Shown piece after piece: positions 18,770 through 27,156 of a stretch of 64,000 nt of DNA (the first letter of the stretch is position 1; every line of letters begins with the position of its first letter). The notes beneath the pieces are model-generated. The model made no database searches. It was given only the letters and a program-made list of their open reading frames with translations, and was not told where the DNA came from. Location of the stretch: assembly GCF_041438805.1 (NCBI RefSeq), contig NZ_CP109190.1:2046001-2110000 (forward strand), read 5' to 3'. Source of the DNA: Streptomyces sp. NBC_01707 (GTDB lineage: Bacteria > Actinomycetota > Actinomycetes > Streptomycetales > Streptomycetaceae). The position numbers and the translations under genes are program-made.

Positions 18770-20154
18770 GCCGCCTCCTGCAGCGGAAGTTCATGGGTGC
18801 GGCCGAGCGCACGGAGCGCGGCGTCCGCGGCGCTGCACCCGCTGCGCACCGCGCCCTCCATCGTCGCGGGCCAGCCGGTGGCGGTCCATGCTCCGGCGAG
18901 ACAGAGGCCGGGGGCACGGGTGCGGGTCCCGGGGCGCAGCCGGCCGACGCCGGGAGCGGGGGCGAAGGTCGCTGTGCGTTCCCGGGTGACGAAGAAGTCC
19001 CTGATGCCGGCTCCGCGGGCGGCCGGCAGGAGTCGTTCCAGCTCGGGCAGGTAGCGTCCGCGCAGTTCGGCGACGGGCAGGTCGATCTCGTCGTCGGCCG
19101 CGGACTGGGAGACCGCGAGGTACTGTCCGGGTCCGGTCAGCCCCGAGGCGTCCGTACGGTCGAAGACCCACTGGACCGGGGAGCCGAGCGCGGCGAAGAA
19201 CGGGCGGCGCAGCACCTTGCGGTCGTAGACGACGTGCACATTGAGAATCGGCGAGGTGCCGATGGCGAGCAGCCTGTCCGGCTCGTCGAGTGCGCCTTCG
19301 GGCAGCAGGTCGTACGTCTCGCGCTGCGGGACGGCGAGGACGACGGTGTCCGCCTCGATCCGTTCGGTGCCCGTGTCGACGATCCAGCGCCCGTCGTCGG
19401 TGCGGGTGACGCTGTCGGCCTTGGTGCGCAGCTCGGTCCGCACGCCGACGGAGTCCAGCGCCTTGCGGGTCAGCGTGTCGTGCACCTCGCCGAGCGGCAC
19501 GCTCGCCCAGCCGATGTCGGCGGCGCCGGGCTCGGAGAGGAGTCCGGTCTTGAAGACCTTCGCGGCGAGGGCCAGCGAGGAGTTCGGAGCGGTGGCGTTG
19601 AGGGTGGCGACGCCGACGAGGTCCCAGAGTGCCTCGATGGTGCGCGGGGACTGCCCGTGGCGGGTCAGCCAACTGCCGAAGTCGACGGCGTCGAGTGCCG
19701 GGTCGTCCGGGTCGAGCCGGCCGAGTGCCAGTGCGGCGCGCCCGACACCTGCCCGCTCGGCGAGCGAGAGATGCGGGTAGCCCGCGAGACCGGCGGCGAG
19801 GTGGAACGGCACCGGCAGGGCGTTGCGGCGCAGCCGTCCGAGCCGCGGCCCCGAGGCGCGTCCGACATCGAGAACGGGCACGTCCAAACGGTTTTGCAGG
19901 GGGGCCAGACGGGCACCGCCGACCCTGTCGAGGAACCAGCGGTAGGCGGTGCAGCAGCGGAGGTAGACATGCTGACCGTTGTCCACCGTCAGTTCGCCGC
20001 GTTTGAAGGAGAAGGCGAGTCCGCCGAGCCTCGGCCGTCCTTCGAGCAGGGTCACGTCAAGCCCGGCGTCGGCGAGACGTAGGGCCGCGGTGATGCCTGC
20101 CAGTCCGCCGCCGATCACGACCGCGCGGGAGGAACGCAGGGCCTCGTCGGTCAC
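18766..20154 (-). CDS. hpnE: Hydroxysqualene dehydroxylase HpnE
   Basis: A 462-residue FAD enzyme of the phytoene-desaturase fold. The GTG at 20154 was chosen because AAAGGGGGA lies 5 bases upstream and it overlaps the small ORF before it as GTGA. The dinucleotide-binding motif VVIGGGLAGITAALRL is at the N-terminus, followed by GRPRLGGLAFSF. HpnE reduces hydroxysqualene to squalene, the third step after HpnD and HpnC. It is coupled to the next gene by ATGA. Confidence 0.93.
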   Translation of the reverse strand: MTDEALRSSRAVVIGGGLAGITAALRLADAGLDVTLLEGRPRLGGLAFSFKRGELTVDNGQHVYLRCCTAYRWFLDRVGGARLAPLQNRLDVPVLDVGRASGPRLGRLRRNALPVPFHLAAGLAGYPHLSLAERAGVGRAALALGRLDPDDPALDAVDFGSWLTRHGQSPRTIEALWDLVGVATLNATAPNSSLALAAKVFKTGLLSEPGAADIGWASVPLGEVHDTLTRKALDSVGVRTELRTKADSVTRTDDGRWIVDTGTERIEADTVVLAVPQRETYDLLPEGALDEPDRLLAIGTSPILNVHVVYDRKVLRRPFFAALGSPVQWVFDRTDASGLTGPGQYLAVSQSAADDEIDLPVAELRGRYLPELERLLPAARGAGIRDFFVTRERTATFAPAPGVGRLRPGTRTRAPGLCLAGAWTATGWPATMEGAVRSGCSAADAALRALGRTHELPLQEAA

Positions 20155-20327
20155 GCGTCCCCCTTTCGCCGGGTCGCTCCGGTCGGCGCGGCCGGTCCGG
20201 CCGGGCTCGTCTTCTCGTTCAGGCACGCTGCTTCAGTCAGGGACGCGTCGGACCACCGCAGGGTTGCCCACGGTGCGGACCGACAGTCCGTGATGGACAT
20301 GGTGCGCGAGATATCTGCATTACGCAT
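20151..20327 (-). CDS. 58-residue ORF coupled between hpnD and hpnE (DUF6380-like)
   Basis: The ORF starts in a one-base TGATG overlap with the hpnD stop and ends in a 4-base GTGA overlap with the hpnE start, so ribosomes can move through all three. The product (MRNADISRTMSITDCRSAPW start, RRKGDA end) is polar, has no membrane segment and a Pro/Ala/Thr-rich C-terminus. The segment ATLRWSDASLTEAACL recalls what I remember of DUF6380, a short Streptomyces family; I cannot verify that. It may be a real small protein or simply a translated bridge that supports hpnE translation. Confidence 0.6.
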   Translation of the reverse strand: MRNADISRTMSITDCRSAPWATLRWSDASLTEAACLNEKTSPAGPAAPTGATRRKGDA

Positions 20328-21280
20328 CAGACACGCCCCCGGGCCGTCCGGCGCGAGATGTACCGCGCGTCCAGACCCGACAGGCCGCGCACCGCGACGT
20401 ACGCCTTCTCGTGGCCCGGCAGCGACACCCGGCCGCGCAGCACCGCCTCGGGGTCGCGCTCGATCCGGTCGAGCAGGCGGCGGTAGATACCGGCCATGGC
20501 AGCCACACAGGCGCCGCTGCGGCGGTCCAGCATCGGCAGCAGCCGGTAGCCCTCGGCGAAGAGGGTGCGGGCGCGCCGCACCTCGAAGTGGACCAGGCCC
20601 GCGAAGTCGGAGCCGGGCGGCGGGGTGGCCCGTTGGAAGCCGGCGGAACAGCCGAACTTGGCGAGGTCGTCGGCGGGCAGATACGTACGCCCGTTGCCCG
20701 CGTCCTCCCGGACGTCGCGCAGGATGTTGGTCAGCTGCAGGGCGAGGCCGAGGGTGTCGGCGTACTCCGCGGCACGGTCGGCGCCGGGTGCGCCCGGTTC
20801 CGTACCGAAGACGCCCAGGCTGAGCCGCCCGATGGCCCCTGCGACACACCGGCAGTAGACCTTGAGGTCGTCCCACGTCTCGTACGTCGTGCCGCGCACG
20901 TCCATGAGCACGCCGTCGATCAGCTCGTCGAGCCCGCCGAGCGGCAGCGGGAAACGGTTCGCGGCGTCGGCGAGCGCGACCGCCACCGGGTCGGTGTCGT
21001 CCTCGTCGATCGCGCCGTCCCGGATCCGGTCGAGCAGGGTGCGGGTGCTCTCCAGCCGGAGCCGCTTGGTCTCCGGATCCAGCTCGCCGTCGCCGATGTC
21101 GTCGACCCGGCGGGAGAAGGCGTACAACGCCGACATGGCCTGCCGCTTCTCGGCCGGCAGCAGCCTGATTCCGTACGCGAAGTTACGCGCCTGCTGTCCG
21201 GTGACGGCCTCGCAGTAACTGTATGCGGCCTGCACCGGCGCCGACATGTACGTCGTCTGTCCCTCCACGGTCCGGCTCAC
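20327..21280 (-). CDS. hpnD: Presqualene diphosphate synthase HpnD
   Basis: A 317-residue squalene/phytoene synthase family protein starting with GTG in a GTGA overlap with hpnC. Both Mg-diphosphate motifs are present: VDDIGDGE near the N-terminus and NILRDVREDAGNGRTYLP in the middle. HpnD joins two FPP molecules to presqualene diphosphate. Confidence 0.94.
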   Translation of the reverse strand: MSRTVEGQTTYMSAPVQAAYSYCEAVTGQQARNFAYGIRLLPAEKRQAMSALYAFSRRVDDIGDGELDPETKRLRLESTRTLLDRIRDGAIDEDDTDPVAVALADAANRFPLPLGGLDELIDGVLMDVRGTTYETWDDLKVYCRCVAGAIGRLSLGVFGTEPGAPGADRAAEYADTLGLALQLTNILRDVREDAGNGRTYLPADDLAKFGCSAGFQRATPPPGSDFAGLVHFEVRRARTLFAEGYRLLPMLDRRSGACVAAMAGIYRRLLDRIERDPEAVLRGRVSLPGHEKAYVAVRGLSGLDARYISRRTARGRV

Positions 21281-22200
21281 CCCTCTCTACGCGCTCTTCG
21301 CAAGACAACTCCCACCTCGCGCAGCAAGCGGGGCTTGGTGGGCTTGGGCGGTCCGGGCAGTACATCGAACCCGGCGGCCGCGATCGCGGTGAGGGCGGCA
21401 CGCCCCCCTCCCACAAATCCGGCGAGAAGCAGCTTGAGCCTGCCGTGGACGCTACCCACCAAGGGGGTGCCTTCATTCAGCAGGTTCCGGGCGCGTTCTG
21501 CTTCGTATGCAACCAGTGCACGCACCGATGCGCCCCCGGAGGGGGTCGCCAGGTCGGCCTCGGTGACGTGGAACCTCGCCATGTCGTCGACCGGCAGATA
21601 GATCCGGTCGCGGCCGAGGTCCTCGGTGACGTCCTGGAGATGCTCGACGATCTGCAGGGCGGTGCAGACGGCGTCGGAGCGGCGGATCCGCTCGGGGCTC
21701 GCGGTGCCGGTGATCTGGAGGACCAGGCGACCGACCGGGTTGGCGGAGAGTTCGCAGTAGGCCAGCAGCTCCTCGTACGTCCCGTACCGCCGGACCTTCT
21801 GATCCTGCCGGTTGGCCTCGATGAGCCCGAGGAACGGCTCGGGCGTGAGGGCGCAGCGCCGCACGGTGGGGCGCAGCGCGCGAAGCAGCGGGTGGCGCGG
21901 GCCGTCGCCCGTGGTGTCGAAGACCCGGTGCAGGTCCGCTTCGAAAGCGTCGAGCATCGCGAGCCGGTCATCGGTCTGCGCGGGGTCCAGCCCGAGGTCG
22001 CGGGCGTCGGCGCCGCCGGGGGCGAGATCGCCGTCACCGATGTCGTCGACCAGGCGGGCGTAGCCGTACACCGCCATCAGATCGTTACGCCAGGCGCGTG
22101 GCAGGAAGAAAGGGGCCACAGGGAAGTTCTCGTCCGCGGCCTTGTCGAGCGTGGCGGGTACGGCGGCGTCATTTCGCGCCTGCCGGGTACGGGTCACCAC
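21277..22200 (-). CDS. hpnC: Hydroxysqualene synthase HpnC
   Basis: A 307-residue squalene/phytoene synthase family protein, first gene of the hopanoid operon. LVDDIGDGD and HLQDVTEDLGRDRIYLP are the two aspartate-rich motifs. HpnC converts presqualene diphosphate to hydroxysqualene, which HpnE then reduces. The start is one of two adjacent GTG codons (22200 or 22197). The promoter should lie in the 22201-22579 gap. Confidence 0.93.
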   Translation of the reverse strand: MVTRTRQARNDAAVPATLDKAADENFPVAPFFLPRAWRNDLMAVYGYARLVDDIGDGDLAPGGADARDLGLDPAQTDDRLAMLDAFEADLHRVFDTTGDGPRHPLLRALRPTVRRCALTPEPFLGLIEANRQDQKVRRYGTYEELLAYCELSANPVGRLVLQITGTASPERIRRSDAVCTALQIVEHLQDVTEDLGRDRIYLPVDDMARFHVTEADLATPSGGASVRALVAYEAERARNLLNEGTPLVGSVHGRLKLLLAGFVGGGRAALTAIAAAGFDVLPGPPKPTKPRLLREVGVVLRRARREG

Positions 22201-22579
22201 TGACCGTCCGGCGCGGGGACGGCATATACACCTCGGAGCTGGAGATTTTCCGTCATTGCCGTCACATCTCCCGTTCTACACTGCTGACCCAAAACATCCC
22301 ATTCCGGACACGCCGCCCGCTCTCCCGAGTGCGGAGGACCACCTACGGGCGGTACGCCCAGGCGGTATCGCCCCACTTGCCACGAATCAGCACCGGTACA
22401 GCTTACGTTGTACAACGCCCAGGCATACGCCAGGGTGTAGCGCGCATTACAACAACGCCGCGTTCTCCGCCAACCTTCCCCGTGTGCAAGGAAATTGACG
22501 TCATCCGGCGGGAGGAGATCTTCCCCGGGCGTGCGTCGACGCGGCGCACGCCCCCCGAGGCGTCCACGATCCGGACACG
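22201..22579. other. Gene-free stretch upstream of the hopanoid operon
   Basis: A 379-base region of lower GC than its surroundings, bounded by the hpnC start and the terminator of the TagGH operon. It must hold the hopanoid promoter on the minus strand. I see no -35/-10 pair I would trust. The only clear symmetry is a 12-bp palindrome at 22406-22417. Open frames here have no ribosome sites and look spurious. Confidence 0.5.
22406..22417. promoter_or_regulatory. Possible operator upstream of hpnC
   Basis: CGTTGTACAACG is a perfect 12-bp palindrome about 206 bases upstream of hpnC. It is AT-richer than the surrounding sequence. It could be a regulator site for the hopanoid promoter; position alone supports this. 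Confidence 0.3.
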
Positions 22580-22619
22580 GCGGCGGCCTCTGCCGGAGTG
22601 CTCCGGCAGAGGCCGCCGC
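22580..22619 (-). terminator. Terminator of the TagGH operon
   Basis: A perfect 19-bp stem: arms at 22580-22598 and 22601-22619 around a 2-base loop, starting GCGGCGGCCTCTGCCGGAG. It lies 24 bases past the stop of the ABC ATPase gene and separates this operon from the hopanoid operon on the same strand. Confidence 0.85.
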
Positions 22620-22642
22620 GGTGTCGGAGAGCCGTGGAGGTA

Positions 22643-23428
22643 CTACTTCCCGGTCTCCCGCTCGTACGCCTTGAGTACCTCGTCGGTGGGGCCGTCCATC
22701 AGCAGCTCGCCCTTTTCCAGCCACAGCACCCGGTCGCAGGTGTCCCTGATGGACTTGTTGCTGTGGCTGACCAGGAAGACCGTGCCCGCTTCCTTGCGCA
22801 GCTCGCGGATGCGCTTCTCGGAGCGGATCTGGAACTTGCGGTCGCCGGTGGCCAGCGCCTCGTCGATCATGAGGACGTCGTGCTTCTTGGCGGCGGCGAT
22901 GGAGAAGCGCAGCCGGGCGGCCATGCCGGAGGAGTACGTCCGCATCGGCAGGGTGATGAAGTCACCCTTCTCGTTGATGCCGGAGAAGTCGACGATCCCC
23001 TGGTAGCGCTCGCGGATCTCCTCGCGCGTCATGCCCATCGCCAGCCCGCCGAGCACCACGTTCCGCTCACCGGTCAGGTCGCTCATCAGCGCCGCGTTCA
23101 CACCGAGCAGCGACGGCTGGCCGTCCGTGTACACCTTGCCGTGCTCGGTCGGCAGCAGACCGGCGATGGCCCGCAGCAGGGTCGACTTGCCGGAGCCGTT
23201 GGAGCCGATGAGGCCGATGGCCTCGCCCCGGTAGGCGGTGAAGGAGACGCCGCGAACGGCGTGCACCTTACGGACTCCGCGCGCCTCGCCCTTGCCGCGG
23301 CGCAGTATCCGGCTCAGCGCCGCGGTGGCACTGCCCTTGCCTCCGCCGCCGGCGTTGACCCGGTACACGATGTGCACATCGTCGGCGATGACGGTCGGGA
23401 CGCGCCCCGAAGTCTTTTCCTCAGCCAC
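22643..23428 (-). CDS. ABC transporter ATPase, TagH/teichoic acid export type
   Basis: A 261-residue ATPase if started at GTG 23428, which overlaps the permease gene by 8 bases; a longer frame to 23476 exists but would lie inside the permease gene. GSNGSGKST is the Walker A motif, YSSGMAAR the signature and DVLMIDEAL Walker B. LLGVNAALMSDLTGERNV is typical of the TagH/Wzt class that exports polysaccharides and teichoic acids. It should drive export of the glycopolymer made by the upstream genes. Confidence 0.9.
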   Translation of the reverse strand: MAEEKTSGRVPTVIADDVHIVYRVNAGGGGKGSATAALSRILRRGKGEARGVRKVHAVRGVSFTAYRGEAIGLIGSNGSGKSTLLRAIAGLLPTEHGKVYTDGQPSLLGVNAALMSDLTGERNVVLGGLAMGMTREEIRERYQGIVDFSGINEKGDFITLPMRTYSSGMAARLRFSIAAAKKHDVLMIDEALATGDRKFQIRSEKRIRELRKEAGTVFLVSHSNKSIRDTCDRVLWLEKGELLMDGPTDEVLKAYERETGK

Positions 23429-24350
23429 GGCCGTACCGTTCCTCTGCCTTCCAGAAGTACACAAAGCCCGCGACACCGATGAAGGCCGCCCAGGCGAGCC
23501 CGACGATCCACACGTGCGGGGGCAGGTTCTCGGAGCCGTACCCGTCGATCAGCGCGAAGCGGATCAGGTCCATGTAGATGGCCGCCGGGTTGTACTGCAG
23601 CACCCTGGCGATCCACTCCGGCTTGTCCTGGAGCATCACCGGGATGGAGAACATGACACCGGACGCGTACATCCAGGTGCGCATGACGAACGGCATCAGC
23701 TGGGCCAGGTCCGGGGTCTTGCTGCCGAGCCTGGCCATGATCAGGGCGAGGCCGGTGTTGAAGACGAACTGCAGGACCAGCGCGGGGACGATCAGCAGCC
23801 AGGACAGCGACGGATAGCTGCCGAAGCCGACCACCACGACCGCCATCACGATCATCGAGTACAACAGCTGCTGGAGCTGTTGCAGCGAGAACGAGATGGG
23901 CAGCGAGGCGCGCGGGAAGTGCAGCGCGCGGACCAGTCCGAGGTTTCCGGAGATCGCCCGTACGCCGGCCATGACCGAGCTCTGCGTAAAGGTGAAGACA
24001 AATACGCCCGTCACCAGGAAGGGGATGAATACCTCCTGGGGCATTCCCTTCCTGGTGCCCAGAATCAGCCCGAAGATCAAGAAGTAGACCAGGGCGTTGA
24101 GCAGCGGCGTGGCCACCTGCCACAGCTGGCCGAGCTTGGCCTGGCTGTACTGCGCGGTCAGCTTCGCCCGGGAGAACGCCATGATGAAGTGGCGGCGCCC
24201 CCAGAGCTCCTGCACGTACTCGAACAGCCCGGGCCGGGCTCCGCTCACCGTCAGGCCGTACTTTCCGGCCCGCTCGGCGGCGCTCAGGCCGTCGTCGGCG
24301 GATGGCGGGGTGCTCAGCGCGACCGCACCATCATGGGTTGTGTCACTCAC
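23421..24350 (-). CDS. ABC-2 type permease, TagG/Wzm type
   Basis: A 309-residue membrane protein. The N-terminal 50 residues are cytoplasmic and contain the amphipathic YVQELWGRRHFIMAFSRAKL typical of TagG. Six hydrophobic segments follow. It pairs with the overlapping ATPase gene. A 106-base gap with a short hairpin separates it from the glycosyltransferase gene, the only sizeable gap in this operon. Confidence 0.9.
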   Translation of the reverse strand: MSDTTHDGAVALSTPPSADDGLSAAERAGKYGLTVSGARPGLFEYVQELWGRRHFIMAFSRAKLTAQYSQAKLGQLWQVATPLLNALVYFLIFGLILGTRKGMPQEVFIPFLVTGVFVFTFTQSSVMAGVRAISGNLGLVRALHFPRASLPISFSLQQLQQLLYSMIVMAVVVVGFGSYPSLSWLLIVPALVLQFVFNTGLALIMARLGSKTPDLAQLMPFVMRTWMYASGVMFSIPVMLQDKPEWIARVLQYNPAAIYMDLIRFALIDGYGSENLPPHVWIVGLAWAAFIGVAGFVYFWKAEERYGRG

Positions 24351-24456
24351 CAGATGAGACTCTCGTATTCAAGATGCGCAGCCAGTCGCCGGCGCGGTTC
24401 AGGCGGACAGGTCCCGTAAAGAAAAAATACGGCTCATGCTCTCAGAGGAGAGCTTC

Positions 24457-25341
24457 TCAGATCACGGGAGGTCGGCCGAGTCTGGTCAGCCGCCATACCG
24501 TACGCCACTTCATCGGACGGCGCGGTCCGCAGGGCTTCGCCCAGCCTTCCCGGAATCCGCCGAACCACGCCTTCAGGGCGGGGCCCGAGGGCTTACGAAG
24601 CAGGGTCAGCAGCAGCCAGACGCCGAGGTAGACCGGCACCAGCGGCGCCGGCAGATTACGGCGTGCCAGCCAGACCCTGTTGCGGGCCACCATGCGATGG
24701 TAAACCGCGTGCCGCGACGGGGCAGTGGTCGGATGGTTGAGCACCATGTCGGCCCGGTAGTCGATCATCCAGCCGGCGTCCAGCGCCCGCCAGGCGAGAT
24801 CGGTCTCCTCGTGCGCGTAGAAGAAGTCGCCCGGCAGCCCGCCGACCTCGGCGAGGACCCGGGTCCGGACGGCATTGGCGCCGCCGAGGAAGGTCGTCAC
24901 CCGCGACGAGCGCATCGGGTCGGCGGCGCGCAGCCGCGGGACGTGCCGGCGTTGGGTGACACCGGTGTCCGGGTCGGCGATCCGGAAGCTGATTATCCCC
25001 AGCTTCGGGTCCTCCTCGAACGCCTGCCGGCACAGCTCGGCAGTGTCGGTCAGCGGCAGCAGTCCGTCGTCGTCGAGGAAGAGCAGGGCGTCGACGTCGG
25101 CGCCGGACGGGCCGAAGGCCTCGATGCCGACGTTGCGGCCGCCGGGGATGCCCAGGTTCTCCGGGAGCTCGACCGTCCGGACGCCCGGGGGGACGTCCGG
25201 TACGGGGGCGCCGTTGCCGACGACCACCGTCTCGATCCGGTCGCCGTCCTGCTTGGCGACCGAATCGAGGAGGGCGCGCAGCTCGTCAGGACGGTTTCCC
25301 ATCGTGATGATGACCGCGCCGAGCTTCATCGGCGTGCTCAC
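24457..25341 (-). CDS. Family 2 glycosyltransferase
   Basis: A 294-residue protein started at GTG 25341 in a GTGA overlap with the CDP-alcohol transferase gene; an ATG at 25329 is the alternative. AVIITMGNRPDEL and VVVGNGAP are GT-A N-terminal blocks; FLDDDG holds the nucleotide-sugar/metal Asp residues, and FFYAHEETDLAWRAL is the C-terminal ED block of rhamnosyl/galactofuranosyl-like GT2 enzymes. One hydrophobic segment lies near the C-terminus. It probably adds a sugar to the lipid-linked or polyol-phosphate chain. Confidence 0.87.
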   Translation of the reverse strand: MSTPMKLGAVIITMGNRPDELRALLDSVAKQDGDRIETVVVGNGAPVPDVPPGVRTVELPENLGIPGGRNVGIEAFGPSGADVDALLFLDDDGLLPLTDTAELCRQAFEEDPKLGIISFRIADPDTGVTQRRHVPRLRAADPMRSSRVTTFLGGANAVRTRVLAEVGGLPGDFFYAHEETDLAWRALDAGWMIDYRADMVLNHPTTAPSRHAVYHRMVARNRVWLARRNLPAPLVPVYLGVWLLLTLLRKPSGPALKAWFGGFREGWAKPCGPRRPMKWRTVWRLTRLGRPPVI

Positions 25342-26117
25342 TTCAGCCTGCTCGAGGCCAGGACCGACACGAGGTGGAGCAGGGTCTGCAGCAGGGCGAC
25401 ACCCGCCAGGACCGCGACCGCGATGCGGCTGAAGAAGAGATCGTCCCGGACCGAGTCCAGGACGGCCGCGACCAGGATCACCAGTGACGCCTCGACGCAC
25501 AGGATCAGCCGGTGGAACTTGAGCGCACCGGCGGCCCGGCGGGCGAGCGCCATGCCGGACGAGCGCGGCTCGGACGCCGCCTCCTTGACCGGCGGCAGCC
25601 CGCCCTGGTGCCGTGCGACCCCGACGAGGTCGGTCTCCGCCTTGATCAGGATGGCGCCCAGGGCCGCGAGAGTACCCAGGAAGGCCCAGAGCCAGTCGAT
25701 CCGTCCGCTGCCCCACAGGTCGGCGGCGCGCAGGCCGAACCCGACCAGCACGGCCGCGTCGCAGAGGTATGCGCCGACGCGGTCGAGGTAGACGCCGCCC
25801 AGGGAGAACTGCTGCTTCCAGCGCGCCAGCTCGCCGTCGACGCAGTCGAGCAGCAGGTAGAGCTGGACCATGAGAACCCCGAGCAGCGCGCCGGGGATAC
25901 CCGGGACGAGCAGGGCCGGAGCGGCGAGCACACCGGCGACGGTCATCAGGTAGGTCAGCTGGTTGGGCGTCACCTTGGTGTTCACCAGATACCGGTCCAC
26001 ACGCAGTGAGAGCTCACGCATGTAGAGCCGGCCCGCCCAGTGTTCACCGCTGCGCCGGTCCTTGACGCCCGGAGGGTGAACGACCGGACGGAGTTCAGCT
26101 ACGGATGGTCTTGGCAT
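25338..26117 (-). CDS. CDP-alcohol phosphatidyltransferase family protein with altered motif
   Basis: A 259-residue membrane protein from ATG 26117, which overlaps the dehydrogenase gene by 23 bases. The motif DCVDGELAR, eight residues, GVYLD is clear, but the last aspartate of the canonical DGxxAR-x8-GxxxDxxxD motif is alanine here (DRVGA). That residue is thought to be the catalytic base, so the enzyme may be inactive, altered, or use another residue. The other CDP-alcohol transferase of the operon has the full motif. Several transmembrane helices are visible. Confidence 0.85.
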   Translation of the reverse strand: MPRPSVAELRPVVHPPGVKDRRSGEHWAGRLYMRELSLRVDRYLVNTKVTPNQLTYLMTVAGVLAAPALLVPGIPGALLGVLMVQLYLLLDCVDGELARWKQQFSLGGVYLDRVGAYLCDAAVLVGFGLRAADLWGSGRIDWLWAFLGTLAALGAILIKAETDLVGVARHQGGLPPVKEAASEPRSSGMALARRAAGALKFHRLILCVEASLVILVAAVLDSVRDDLFFSRIAVAVLAGVALLQTLLHLVSVLASSRLK

Positions 26118-27156
26118 AGTCGGCGTACGCGTCCCTGATCTGGTCGGTGGACAGGTTGAGGTGTTCCAGGATCGTGAAGCGTCCCGGGCGCGTCTGCGGG
26201 GCGTAGTCGACGGCCTGGACGAACTCGTCGGCTGTGAAGCCGATCTCGTCGGGCAGGACCGGCAGCCCGTGGCGACGCAGCGCGGCCGCCATGAGCAGCG
26301 ACTCGTCCCGCGCTCCCCGCAGGTGCATGGCGAAGCAGGCGCCGAGGCCGACCTGCTCGCCGTGGCTGGCGGCGCGCTTGGGATACAGCAGATCGAAGGC
26401 GTGGTTGATCTCATGGCAGGCGCCGGAGGCCGGCCGGGAGTCCCCGGCGACCGACATGGAGATGCCGGTCAGCACCAGGCCCTCGGCCAGTACCTTCAGG
26501 AAGGAGTCGTCGCCGACCCCGCCGGGGTGGCGCAGCACGGCCTCGCCGGCCTGCCGGGCCATGGCCGCGGCGAGTCCGTCGATCTCCTCGCCGTTGACCT
26601 GGTGGGCGAGTTCCCAGTCGGCCACGCAGGAGATGTTGGAGACCGCGTCGCCGATGCCGGAGCGCACATAGCGGGTGGGCGCCTCACGGATGATGTCGAG
26701 GTCGATGACGACGGCGATCGGGGTGGGGACGCCGTACGAGCCCCGTCCGTTGTCGTTGTCCAGGGTCGCGACCGGCGAGCAGAGACCGTCGTGCGAGAGG
26801 TTCGTCGCGACCGCGACCATCGGCATGCCGACGCGCGCCGCGGCGTACTTCGCCACGTCGATGATCTTGCCACCGCCGAGGCCGACCACCGCGTCGTACC
26901 GGTCGCCCTTGATGTCGTCGGCGAGCTTGACGGCCGAGTCGATCGTGCCGTCGGCGACCTGGTACCAGTGGGCGCCGGGCAGCGCCGGGGCGAGCCGCTC
27001 GCGCAGGGCCAGGCCGGAACCGCCGCTGATCGCGACGGCGAGCTTGCCGGAGGCGGAGATCCGCTGGTCGGCGAGGAGGGACGCCAGATCGTCCAGGGCG
27101 CCGCGCCGGATGTCGACGACGACCGGCGACGGAATGAGCCGGCTCAGTACTGGCAT
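26095..27156 (-). CDS. Glycerol-1-phosphate dehydrogenase family protein (EgsA/AraM-like)
   Basis: A 353-residue protein from ATG 27156, overlapping the nucleotidyltransferase gene by 13 bases. VGLGGGKIIDVAK is the NAD(P) phosphate loop; TNLSHDGLCSP, the Asp of GIGDAVSN, the His pair in GACHEINHAFD and the His of ASHGEQVG match the metal-binding residues of G1P dehydrogenases and sugar-alcohol relatives. The family reduces dihydroxyacetone phosphate to sn-glycerol-1-phosphate; AraM does this in Bacillus. Here it probably makes the polyol phosphate that is activated by the next enzyme. Another ketose phosphate as substrate is possible. Confidence 0.85.
   Translation of the reverse strand: MPVLSRLIPSPVVVDIRRGALDDLASLLADQRISASGKLAVAISGGSGLALRERLAPALPGAHWYQVADGTIDSAVKLADDIKGDRYDAVVGLGGGKIIDVAKYAAARVGMPMVAVATNLSHDGLCSPVATLDNDNGRGSYGVPTPIAVVIDLDIIREAPTRYVRSGIGDAVSNISCVADWELAHQVNGEEIDGLAAAMARQAGEAVLRHPGGVGDDSFLKVLAEGLVLTGISMSVAGDSRPASGACHEINHAFDLLYPKRAASHGEQVGLGACFAMHLRGARDESLLMAAALRRHGLPVLPDEIGFTADEFVQAVDYAPQTRPGRFTILEHLNLSTDQIRDAYADYAKTIRS

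Noticed and set aside
20876..22037. Arg/Ser-rich frames inside hpnC and hpnD
   Set aside because: Out-of-frame shadows of two clearly identified enzymes.
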